Shown in pieces: positions 53,591 through 62,918 of a stretch of DNA of 64,000 bases (position 1 is its first letter; each line of letters opens with the position of its first letter). Source of the DNA: Tricholoma matsutake (lineage: Eukaryota > Basidiomycota > Agaricomycetes > Agaricales > Tricholomataceae); assembly GCA_026075535.2 (NCBI GenBank), contig AP026550.1, positions 9,362,001 through 9,426,000 of the forward strand. Direction: 5' to 3'. Under the pieces are notes generated by a model, which saw only the letters and a program-made list of their open reading frames with translations, was not told the DNA's origin and ran no database searches. Made by a program: the position numbers and the translations under genes.

Positions 53591-54724
53591 TCATTCCTCC
53601 CCAGTAAGCTTGCCATTCTTCCCCAACTTATCGGAGATGGATGACTTGGGCTTGTCCCAGGAAGTGTTCTTTGTCGTAGAAGACTGCTGGTTGGAGGTGT
53701 TACTGCGGGCGGAGTTTGAAGTGGCTTGGTTTGTCGATGGGGAAGGGCTTTTGGAAGAGTCCTTCTGACTAGAGTTAGTGACATTACTGGAATTCTTTGT
53801 TTCAAAATGGGATTCATCTTCTTGCATCCAGTAGATGTCATCGCTGTCCTGCGCTTTCAAGCATAGTTCTGCAAGAGTATTGGGTTTACCACCCCAGAGA
53901 ACTTCTATGTGAAGCTGGAGCAGAAGACCGCGGAAATAGCGGTCACAAAGGGCTGCTTCATTCCAGTTGACCCTAGAAGCTAATTCCCAGAAGTCAATGT
54001 TATATTTCGTGATACAACCACCTTTCTTCATTGCTAAGTCAGAGAGAGCTTTTTCCATGTCTCTGACTGGGTCGTGCAGACCAAAGTTGCTTTCCAGCTC
54101 GGCAAGGAAAGCTTTGTAGTCCCACATCCAGTGTGCGGAATCTGTCAGGTCATTCAGACCAGGCTCAAACCAGCTGAGAGCTGATCCCTTAAGATAAGAA
54201 AGGATGAATATGATCTTTTTCTCATCAGAGGAAAATACGTGCAGATGGTTGCGGAAATGAAGATTGCAGGAGACTAAGAAGTCCCTAAGTTTCTTCGGAT
54301 TGGTGCCATCGAAAGTGTCGGGGTCGCGAACTTTGATTTTTTCGGTCTTGGGTGTGTCATTCTGATGAAGGGTGCAGATACTCTCCGAGAGGTTGTAAAG
54401 GACATCTATGAACCTATCCACTGGGTCAGGGTTTTCCCCTGTGGGAGGTTGATCCTGGGGATCATTGGGATCGGGGTCACCCCCAGGGCCGTCAGGACCA
54501 CTAGGGTCATCAGGTCCGCCGGGGGGTCCATCCTCTAGACCAGGATCTTCCAACCCGAAGGGTTCAGGCTGGTTGATGCCCCCTATGTACTCAAGGGGAG
54601 TTCTTGATCGAAAACTTTCTGGGTTGCCAGAAGGTTGCAGGGCATGGGCAGACATGAGATTGGCACTGATTGAGTGGGCTCCTGAGCCGATTTGTCGGAA
54701 GATGTTTGAGGGTCTGGAAGACAC
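53591..54724 (-). CDS. Family C Gag
   Basis: A 377-codon frame from MSSRPSNIFRQIGSGAHSIS. It has a Gly/Pro/Asp-rich linker (GLEDGPPGGPDDPSGPDGPG), a helix, then the gag core FDGTNPKKLRDFLVSCNLHF, IIFILSYLKGSALSWFEPGL, AFLAELESNFGLHDPVRDME, YNIDFWELASRVNWNEAALC and RYFRGLLLQLHIEVLWGGKP, and a Ser/Thr/Asn-rich tail. The frame ends at a TAA/TGA just before the zinc knuckle. Gag frame is intact, making it one of the better preserved coding regions here. The true start could be upstream. Confidence 0.85.
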   Translation of the reverse strand: MSSRPSNIFRQIGSGAHSISANLMSAHALQPSGNPESFRSRTPLEYIGGINQPEPFGLEDPGLEDGPPGGPDDPSGPDGPGGDPDPNDPQDQPPTGENPDPVDRFIDVLYNLSESICTLHQNDTPKTEKIKVRDPDTFDGTNPKKLRDFLVSCNLHFRNHLHVFSSDEKKIIFILSYLKGSALSWFEPGLNDLTDSAHWMWDYKAFLAELESNFGLHDPVRDMEKALSDLAMKKGGCITKYNIDFWELASRVNWNEAALCDRYFRGLLLQLHIEVLWGGKPNTLAELCLKAQDSDDIYWMQEDESHFETKNSSNVTNSSQKDSSKSPSPSTNQATSNSARSNTSNQQSSTTKNTSWDKPKSSISDKLGKNGKLTGEE

Positions 54725-54887
54725 TCCAAAAGTAGTGGTGGGTCAAGGGTCGGAAAGGGTGGATCGCTGGATTGCAGAGATCCCTGGAATAGTACCGGTG
54801 CATTGGGAGTTTCTTGTTCTGCACTGGTGGGTCTCGGTAGGGGTCATAGAGAGGAAATGGACAAGTGAAGTGTGAGTTCGTATATAC

Positions 54888-55582
54888 TGTTAAGAACTGA
54901 TCCTGGAAGGTTTGTCGGAATCTGATCAGACACTGCGGGTGTTATTTACAGAAGGTTGTCGGGTCATTGTGGATTCAGCACAGAAAGGACTTGGCTTCAG
55001 CTTGTAAGAAGCTGCACCCTTCACCTCGTCTGGTGTCCTAATTTCAAGTTGGAGGTTTGGAGGTAGGAACGGGAAAGTGCAGGAAAATGTGGGAAGGAGT
55101 ATGGAGGGACTTAGGTTAAGTTCAGATGGGACTAGAACTTCAGAGGGAGACTAGAGGTCAAGTCGAATGGAGTTCAGACTCTTAGAGGACAGAGGTAGGA
55201 GTAGAAGGAGATTTAGATTGACAAGTTAAAGTCGAGTCTATGTCGATATACGAACTGAGGAATACAAGGCGAAACTAACTAAGCTTAAATACTGTACCCC
55301 GGAATAATGTGGAACAGGAACGAAGACTGCAGCAGTGTCTCGACTGTGTAGATAAATTATCTAGCGGGAGCCGCACAGGAATCTGTAGTCGAATTTGCAA
55401 TAGAGACGGCAGCCTTGGAAAGGCAGCCGTGGATGCTGTACAAGGCGGCCTGATGCACAGCAGTGTGAGCAGTGCAAGGCAGCTGGGAACGAAATCGGGA
55501 GGCATAGACAAAATCAGGTTCGACATGCGGGAAAGTGTCGGATGGATCCGGGTTCCGATCGGGCGAGGAATGGTTCTTGACA
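54888..55582 (-). repeat. Family C 5' LTR
   Basis: 695 bp, TGTTAAGAACTGATCC to GGTTCTTGACA. The right flank is family B coding sequence (copy D). The 160 bp to its left, before gag, hold no recognised feature. Confidence 0.88.
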
Positions 55583-57195
55583 GACCTGAATATTCCACGA
55601 CCTTCGAGGAAACTTATGGAGAAACAAGTTGGCCCATATGCAATCTCTAAAGTGATCTCGCCTAATGCGGTAGTGCTAAAATTACCCCAATCATTCAAGA
55701 TTGATCCCAAGATTAACGTATCCCGCCTATGCCCTTACCCACCCACTATTCCTGGCCAACTGTTAGGAACTGATCCTAGAGGGCTTGTCGGAATCTGATT
55801 GGACACTGCAGGTGGACGGCGGAGGACTTCTTTGACGTGAGCCCCATGCTGGGACTTGTCGTCGGAATAGATTAGGATGTCGTCAAGGTATACAATGACA
55901 CAAACATCCAGCATGTCACTGAAGATGTCATTCATAAACTGCTGGAAAGTGGCGGGTGCATTAGTGAGTCCAAAGGGAACCACCAACCACTCGAAGGATC
56001 CATAGCAGGTGCAAAACATAGTTTTCCACTCATCACCATCACTGATGCAGACTAGGTGATAAGCGTGCTGCAAGTCTATCTTGGTGAATAAGCAGGCTTT
56101 GCGGGGAGAGTCCAGGATGTCAGAAATGAGAGGAAGTGGGTAGCAGTCTTTCTTTGTAAGACAGTTAAGTCCTCGGTAGTCGACACAAAGTTAGCAGGGA
56201 TTGTCTGGTCGATGCGGATTCTGCGGGAGGGGAAACAGAAAGGACTTGGCTTCAGCTTGTAAGAATCTGCGCCCTTCACCTCATCTGGTGTCCTAATTTC
56301 AAGTCGAAGGTCTGGAGGTAGGGGCGGGAAAGTGCGGGTAAACTCGGGGAGGAGTACGGGGGGACTTAGGTTAAGTTCAGAGGGAGACTAGAGGTCAAGT
56401 CAAATGGAGTTCAGACTCTTAGAGGACAGAGGTAGGAGTAGAAGGAGATTGAGATTGACAAGTTAAAGTTGAGTCTATGTTGATATACAAACTGAGGAGT
56501 ACAAGGTGAAACTAACTAAACTTAAATACTAGAGTCCAGAGTAGAAGTGGGACAGAAATGGGAACTGCGGCAGTGTCTCGACTGCATAGATAAATTACCT
56601 AGCAGAGGCTGCACAGGAATCCATAGTTGAATTTGCAATAAAGATGGCAGCCTTGGGAAGGTGGCCATGGATGCTGTACAAGGCAGCCAGTGTGGGCAGT
56701 GCAGGGTGGCCGGGAACGAAATCGGAAGGAGTAGACAAATGTCAGGTTAGACGTGCGGGAAAAAGTCGGACAGAATGGGATTCCAATCGGGCAAGGAATG
56801 GTTCTTGACACCAACAAACTACTCCGCAACCTCTGATAATAGTAGAAGGTGCTCCAGAATACATAGTTGAAGAAATTCTAGACTCACGTCTTTGACGGAA
56901 CAAATTGGAGTTCTTAATAAAGTGGAAAAACTATACTGACCAAAATAATTTGTGGGAACCCAAAGAGAACTGTAAGCGAGCACATAATGCAATCGCCCAA
57001 TTCTTTAAACATAATCTGAATGCACCACGTCGCATTGCGAGAATGGTGATGAAATTCCGGCCATACCAAAATTTCACAGAGGGGACAGACATAATATTTT
57101 CCCGCCTGGAAGTCGAGGCATAAAAGGGGGGTAATGTTAGGAAGCCACCCCATTACCTAATGAAATTTCATTTTTATTTTATTATGTCGAATTAT
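55583..57195 (+). mobile_element. Family B 3' end, copy D
   Basis: The segment starts inside the integrase tail (the sequence following STKD in copy B). It encodes NIPRPSRKLMEKQVGPYAIS with Arg intact where copies A and B have a stop, then the GPY domain and, after an inserted LTR, the chromodomain (EFLIKWKNYTDQNNLWEPKE) at 56905-57123. The PPT and the first 61 bp of a 3' LTR follow (57135-57195). A TGA at 56893-56895 precedes the chromodomain as in A and B. Everything upstream is missing beyond the family C LTR. Confidence 0.88.
55761..56810. repeat. Family C LTR with an internal reverse-transcriptase segment
   Basis: The first 54 bp are the start of a family C LTR (TGTTAGGAACTGATCC), and the last 619 bp are the rest of the same LTR (to GGTTCTTGACA). 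Between them 55815-56191 is family C RT sequence on the minus strand, including [16 protein letters not shown] and [14 protein letters not shown] with an intact Asp pair. About a dozen LTR bases are missing at the join. The insertion into copy D has a perfect duplication CCAAC (55756-55760 and 56811-56815). Confidence 0.9.
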
Positions 57196-57225
57196 TGATG
57201 TTGAAAAAGTGTACTGCCACCTATT

Positions 57226-57627
57226 TGTTAGGAAACCACCCCATTACCTAATAAAATTTCCTTTTTATTTTATTATGTTGAATTACGCTACATGACACCA
57301 AATGATGCTACACTTCGATAGTATGAGAATTTTATTTTGCACGCATCAATATGTATGCGCATGTATGAATGCGTCAGTAACAACAATGTACAATATATGT
57401 AACATAGTATATAAACCCTAAATATACACCTAGGGGACCCCAGTTGTGTTCTCTTAGGTATTCCACCTACGTTTTCGGTGTGAAAGGCCTATCTCAACAA
57501 ACTCACCTATTAATAACCCCTTGCATCAAAACCATCAATTCCCCCATCACGAGCACAGATCCTGCCCCCTTCTTGTAGAGAGAACCCGCACGGTCTTAGC
57601 TAGCAGGTAGTGGGTGTCACCCTAACA
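57226..57627 (+). repeat. Family B LTR next to gypsy E
   Basis: 402 bp. The left flank (57196-57225, TGATGTTGAAAAAGTGTACTGCCACC then TATT in substance) also flanks the 5' LTR of copy A. The right flank is gypsy E integrase. No matching target duplication on its two sides. Confidence 0.88.
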
Positions 57628-58217
57628 ACCAGCTCAAATGGTCTGCTGGCATCAGATGATATCGGTGTTGGTGGTGGGGTCATCGGGTGTGTGTTAACCT
57701 TCATTTGCTGGCACTTTGCACAGCCTTCGACATATTTCTTGATAAAGTTGGCCATTCCTGGCCACCAGTAGTCTTGTTGGATCAGTTCAATTGTTTGCCA
57801 TTGTCCAGGGTGTCCTGTCGTGATGCTATCATGGTATTTTCATTTGATCGCTCAGCAGAGGGTTTCATCCTGTGGCACGTAGCATCTGTCTCTGAAAAAG
57901 AGCAGGCCATCTTCAAATTTCCAGTCCTCCAATGCAGACTTGATTGGGGGAGTTCCGTTGTTCTTCAGGGCTCGTAAAGCATCATTTACGAGGTCATCCT
58001 TCATTATCGCTGAGACCAGGGCTCCCTGGAGTTCAGCGTCAATCGTTTTCACAAATAACTCGTCCGCGAGGATGGTCTTGTCCTTGTTATCTGTGTCTTC
58101 TTTGGCTATGTGATCTGCCCTTTTTGATAGGTCATCGGATTGTACCATCTGTCATCCTGGTATGTGTTGCAGCTTCAGGTTGAATTGTGACAGGTAGATG
58201 CTCCATCTAGCCTGTCG
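57628..58217 (-). pseudogene. Family E integrase finger and connection
   Basis: The minus-strand translation has YHDSITTGHPGQWQTIELIQ, QDYWWPGMANFIKKYVEGCA and KCQQMKVNTHP (HHCC finger), cut at 57628. The 57852-58148 frame includes DLSKRADHIAKEDTDNKDKT and PIKSALEDWKFEDGLLFFRD, the connection between RNase H and integrase. The catalytic core is absent. A stop separates it from RNase H at about 58148-58160. Confidence 0.85.
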
Positions 58218-59880
58218 TCAGTTCAGTTTCTGGGCCTGATGGAAGTACATCAGGTTCTTGTGATCAGACAGTACCATCACAGGAAATGGTGTCCCCTGCA
58301 GGTAGTGTCTCCATGTCTCTAGCACTCGGATTACTCCCAGTAGTTCCCTGTCGTATATCTCATAGGTTCTTTCCCCTTTGTTGAAAGAATGCAAGATGTA
58401 TCCGGATGGGTGCCAGTCTCTGTTGGTGTCCTGTTGTCTGAGTACTGCACCTGTCGCAAATTTCGAGGCGTCAGATTCCACCACAAATGGTTTCGTTGCA
58501 TCTGGCATCAGCCGTACTGGGGCTTTGTTGAATTTCCTCTTTAACGCATCGAACGACTGCTGGCAGTCGTTCATCCATTCAAATTTCTGATTCTTCTTCG
58601 TCAAATTATTCAGTGGTCTGGCCAGATCTGCGAAGTGTCCGATAAATTGTTGATAGAAGTTTCCGAATCCTAGGAAGGATCTTATGTCCTTCACTGTCCT
58701 TGGCATGGGCCAGTCCTTGATCCCCACCAGCTTCGTGTTGTCCATTGCGAGTTCGTCGGGCCTGATGATCATGCCCAAGAAGTCGACTTCCTGTACGTTG
58801 AACTTGCACTTCTCTATTTTCAGGTAGAGATCGCATTGCTGTAGTCGTTCGAGGACCCTTTTGGTCCTTGTCCTGTGTTCTTCTTCCATCTTCGAGAAGA
58901 TCAGGATGTTGTCCATATAGATGATGAGCCATCCTTCATCTAGCATGTCTCGGAAGAGATCATTCATCATGGCCTGGAATGTTGCCGGTGAATTGCACAG
59001 TCCAAAGAACATCACCATCGGCTCAAATAGCCCCCGGTTAGTCTTGAACACCACCTTCCACTCGTCTCCTTTCTTTATCTGTACGTTATGATATCCCCAT
59101 CGAATATCAAGTTTCATGAAAAATTTTGCTCCCTTCAGCTTGTCCAAGAGGTCTCCAATCAGTGGCAGGGGGTAGTTGTTTCGGATCGTCCCTTTGTTCA
59201 GATAGTGGTAGTCTTGGCAAGGTCACAGAGCATCAGAGTCCTTCTTTGACACAAAGAAGAACAGGGATGCCATGGGTGATTTCGACGGTCGGATGTATCC
59301 TTTTTCCAGGTTTTCATCTAGAAACTCGTTGAGTTTCTCTTGTTCTTTCGGTGTCAGTGGGTAGACTTTGCAATCCTTTGGTAAGAAGCCTTCCTTCAGG
59401 TCGATCGCATGATCCCACGGTTTTGATTCCAGGAATTGTTCAGATGCAGCTTTCTCGAATACCTGTCTGTATTTCTGGTACTCTGGTGGCAGTAAGTTGT
59501 CCAGGGTCTGTTTGCTGGCCTCTCTCCCCTCATCTTGCTCATGCGCGAGTCACTGGGAAATGGATGTCTTTGCTCTGATCCATGCGCTTCTCGGGAATAT
59601 GTATTGTGGGGAGTCCTTGGCCTTTGTAATCCTGGAGATCGTGTTCATTTTCCATATGTATGTATGGGTGGGTCCTCGGTGTTCCTTGGTCAGGGGTGGT
59701 TCTTCTGGTGGTTCGAATACACCAATGACTGCTTCTCCTTGTACATATGCAATCAGGAGGTCCGTTGCATCTTGTTCATAGGTTTCTTCCATTGCTCGTA
59801 TTTCCATGCCGGTGTCTGCCAGTAGTTCCTCATTGGGTACTTCTTTGACCTTTACTTGAGGAGGGGTTTCCCTGGGCATA
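58218..59880 (-). pseudogene. Family E reverse transcriptase and RNase H
   Basis: The frame at 59550-59879 is the pre-RT region. Further frames give [40 protein letters not shown] and a TGA at 59223-59225 before [11 protein letters not shown]. The 58218-59147 frame has [38 protein letters not shown] and [18 protein letters not shown], in which the expected YMDD reads [24 protein letters not shown] and RNase H ([46 protein letters not shown]) follow. RT would be inactive because of the Asp-to-Asn change. Confidence 0.92.
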
Positions 59881-60025
59881 GGTACTTCAGCATTGATGGT
59901 ACCATGATCTGGGATCTTATAATTGGGGGTCGGGGTAGTCCTCTGTTGAGGGTCATTTGTCCTGTTTCATGGTGTCATTTTCATGTTCCTTTTGCCGGTG
60001 CTTCCCTCCCCTGTGGAGGTTAGCA

Positions 60026-60499
60026 ATTCCTTCATTTTTTGCATGATTCGTCGTGCCCTGTCGCATTCATTGTTTTTCCCTTTTCCAGTTGCTTCTTCTT
60101 CTGGTCATCTTGGGTCTTGGCAACAGCACATTGTGCTGCTTCGAGGTTTCTGGCTTCTTTAGGAGTGCTGTTGCTTCTGGTCTTTGTGACAGCTATCTGG
60201 GTGGAATTCAGTTCTTTGGCTTTATTTTCGGAAAGCCTTTCCTTTGTCTTTGCCACAGCTAGTCATGCTTGGGCAAGGTTCCTCTCCTTCCCTTCAGAGA
60301 GTCTTTCTCTTGTTTTTGCCATGGCCAGTCTGGCTCGGGCAAGGTTCTTCTCTTTTTCTTCAGAGAGCCTTTGTCTTGTCTTGGCCATGATGTGTCGAAT
60401 TTGTGCCATCTTGTCGTTTGGCGCCTCCCCTCCAGTATCGACCCTGGGGAGGTTTAGGGTATTAGGGAGGGCCCATTTGGCTCTTCTCGTCTTCTCCAA
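60026..60499 (-). pseudogene. Family E repetitive helical linker
   Basis: Between protease and RT, the minus strand encodes about four tandem copies of a 22-23-residue unit such as MAKTRERLSEGKERNLAQA, with variants MAKTRQRLSEEKEKNLARA and VAKTKERLSENKAKELN. One TGA interrupts the unit series near 60261. The units are rich in Lys, Glu, Arg and Ala and would form charged helices. I know of no standard gypsy domain at this place. Confidence 0.6.
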
Positions 60500-60520
60500 G
60501 ATTCATTGGATTCAAGCCCA

Positions 60521-60901
60521 TCATTCTTCATCTTGGAACTCAAGAGTTCCTTTCTTCCAGTCGATAATCGGGTTTACTTCCCGCAGCCATGACAGGCCCA
60601 GGATTACCAATTCTTTGCCTAGTCTGGTGACTAGGTATTCCATTGGGTAGCTCTGTCCATTGATGTGGAGCCTCCCTTTCATGTATCTCCTGATCATTCC
60701 CTGTTTATTTGGGGTTCCATCTATGTTTGTGGCCTGGATGGTACAGCCTAAGGGATATGGTCGGATCCCTTCTTGTTCGACAAAGTTTGAGTCGATAAAG
60801 ACTCCTCCTGCTCCAGAGTCGAGGAGTGCGTTCATTGCGACGTCTTTCCCATTGTCTGACTCAGCTACCCGAATAGACAGGTGCATAGATTGTCTATTCA
60901 T
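60521..60901 (-). CDS. Family E aspartic protease
   Basis: A 126-codon frame with the retroviral-type aspartic protease motif MNALLDSGAGGVFIDSNFVE, the flap-like ATNIDGTPNKQGMIRRY and the second conserved block ELVILGLSWLREVNPIIDWK. It would cut the Gag-Pol polyprotein. It is one domain of a larger polyprotein and its limits are frame ends. Confidence 0.85.
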   Translation of the reverse strand: MNRQSMHLSIRVAESDNGKDVAMNALLDSGAGGVFIDSNFVEQEGIRPYPLGCTIQATNIDGTPNKQGMIRRYMKGRLHINGQSYPMEYLVTRLGKELVILGLSWLREVNPIIDWKKGTLEFQDEE

Positions 60902-61868
60902 GGTAGCTAAGAGTACAGATCCTACGGAGACTTCAGCGGTGACTGGCGTTGTATCAGGCCGCTGTTCTAAAAACCCGATTCCTCCATGAGGTTGAGGGCT
61001 CGTTCCTTTTCTTCTTCATCCAGTTCGTCCAGCATCATGCAGATCTTCTGGTAGGTGTCCACCCCAGTCTTCTTCTGGGTGAAGCGGTTTTGGTAGGGAG
61101 GGGGTGCTGACCCTGTCTGGGTGGGGTCTTTTCCATCCTTGTGGTTGGACGATTGGTGTCCGGGTTGGTGGCAGATGAAACACAGTCCCTTTCAGAGGTG
61201 TTCCATACATTCTTGGTTCATTAGTTGGTTGATATCAAGGGAGGGCTGTCCCTTCTTCATTGTCTCTTTCGTCTTCTGGTTTTGCCTGGTCTTTCCCAGG
61301 ATCACCATGGCCCATTTCCATTGGCCTTTGTACTTCGAGGCTGCCTTTATCCAGCCTTCGAGAGTGTTGGGTACCATTTCCATCGTGTGTACCCTCTTCA
61401 ATAATTTGGGATGCAGTCCATCCATGAAGTACTCGATCATGGCTGTGTCTTCTGTGATTCCCGTCCTGTCTTCCAGGATGCGGAAGTTTGCCACATATTC
61501 TTCGAGGTTCCCTGGACCTTGTTTGAGATTCTTGATCTCAGTCTTTGCCATTCTGGCATCATCGATCGGTGAGAAGGCTTCTAAGACCTTCTGTCAGAAG
61601 TCTGAGTATTCACCGAATCCCTCGGATTGGTGTTGGTTGACAAATGCCTGGGCACCCAGGCAGCTGCTGTCCCTCCATTCATGAAGGACAGCGTGAAGAT
61701 GATCTTCTTGTCATTTGTGTCATAGACCTGGTTGTTGATTCGCAGGTACAGGTCTATCTCCTGCAGGAACTTGGCGGTCTTGGTCCGCTCTCCTGAGAAG
61801 TCTGTGGGTGATCAGATTTGAATGTCCTTTGCAGACATCATGGGTGTGGTTGCGGCAGGTTCGGACAT
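60902..61868 (-). pseudogene. Family E Gag
   Basis: Gag starts at ATG 61868 with MSEPAATTPMMSAKDIQI and has a TGA at 61812-61814, then TDFSGERTKTAKFLQEIDLY and YDTNDKKIIFTLSFMNGGTA. Further on, 61192-61551 gives KTEIKNLKQGPGNLEEYVAN, FRILEDRTGITEDTAMIEYF and LEGWIKAASKYKGQWKWAM. A zinc knuckle CFICHQPGHQSSNH (about 61160-61200, with the last Cys replaced by His) follows, and the frame ends ERALNLMEESGF before the protease. Several stops and shifts are present. Confidence 0.85.
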
Positions 61869-62184
61869 CTTGTTATAGAGGTCGTCAGTTTCGTCTGTTA
61901 GGAAGCGGGGGAATGTTTCGGGTGGGGGTGTGTGTGGTCATTCAAAGTCTTCGTCGGTGAGGAAATCTCCTCTTTGTCTGTCGGTTGATCTGTAGGACCA
62001 ACATTGTGCTGGGGTCGAGTAATGGACTATTCTTCCATTGTATTGGTACCAAGATGAACCTGGCTGTGGTTCTGCTTCTCTTGGTGGTCGGTCTGGGGTT
62101 TGTCTAAACCCGGGTCATTGTGGTGTGTTTCGAGACGTATTGCCTACACCTAGGTAGGTGGGGTAGCAGATAGTTTAGATCTTA
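61869..62184 (-). other. Leader of gypsy E
   Basis: Region between the 5' LTR and gag on the minus strand; only short frames. No primer-binding site was recognised with confidence. Confidence 0.5.
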
Positions 62185-62918
62185 TGTTAAGGGTGAAGCC
62201 TCAACTGCTCAATCTAGTCGATGTTGTTTGACGAGGTGCTTCCTCGACAAGTCATTCTGCACTAGTCTTACTCATAGCGTCCGACGTAAGATGGATAGTG
62301 CACTCTAGCAGGCCTTCTGCATAGAGTCGTTCGGGTTCATGCACTAAGGGGCTTCCTTAGTGGTTTCGAGTAAGTTCGCAAATTCACAAGTTAAGGCTGT
62401 GGATTGCCTAGATCTAAACTAAGGACATCCCTACTACAAGTCGCAGTACTTATACTAGAAGGGAGGTCCTTATTGTCCAATTGGAAAGGTAGATGCATAT
62501 CAAGTAACAATAGAAACAATAGGCCTCATGCCTTGCATGAGGCGTCCAATGTCACGGAGTGCTGCACTGCAGCATGTCAGGGAACAATAAGAGATAAGCC
62601 TCATGCCTAGCATGAGGTGTCCAATGTCACAGATCCGATGTCAAGGATCTGATGTCAATCGTGAGAGTCCGACATCATGGACCTCATGTCAAGGGGCTGT
62701 CGTATCACAGCGTGTGTGGGAGTGGGTTCGGGTGCATGGAGTCACCATGCATCAAGGGTGCCTTCCATGGGAAGGGGATCGAATGCATGCAGTTGGCATG
62801 TGTCATGTGTGTGTCTGATGTCAAGGACATGCCCTAGGCATGAATCAAGGGGTGCCTCCTGTCTGGAGGGGATCGTCGGGTGCGTCGGGTTCCATGAGTT
62901 ACGAGGAAAATTGTAACA
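62185..62918 (-). repeat. Family E 5' LTR (probable)
   Basis: 734 bp beginning TGTTAAGGGTGAAGCC and ending AAAATTGTAACA, so both ends fit TGTTA...TAACA. It contains two hairpins GCCTCATGC/GCATGAGGC (62525-62545) and CCTCATGC/GCATGAGG (62602-62620). No second LTR exists to confirm the limits. Confidence 0.55.

Larger units (their letters stand above)
39306..55582 (-). mobile_element. Composite gypsy/Ty3 family C element
   Basis: LTRs of about 690 bp at both ends enclose minus-strand gag, protease, RT/RNase H, integrase and chromodomain, with an antisense gene next to the 3' LTR and a nested family B element at 42485-49118. A segment at 49699-51332 is inverted and duplicates gag and protease. 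The left flank AGCTT and right flank GACCT do not match, so the two LTRs were probably not inserted together in their present arrangement. Element mobility is lost. Confidence 0.8.
57628..62918 (-). mobile_element. Gypsy/Ty3 family E element, 3' truncated
   Basis: A minus-strand element with a 5' LTR at 62185-62918, gag, protease, a repetitive linker, RT/RNase H and the integrase finger. It is cut within integrase by the LTR at 57226-57627. It lies within a family B LTR (F), since partial family B LTR sequence resumes at 62919. Confidence 0.85.

Noticed and set aside
60039..60650. 203-codon plus-strand frame rich in Phe/Ser/Leu
   Set aside because: It is antisense to the gypsy E repetitive linker and protease; its openness follows from the charged helical repeats on the other strand.
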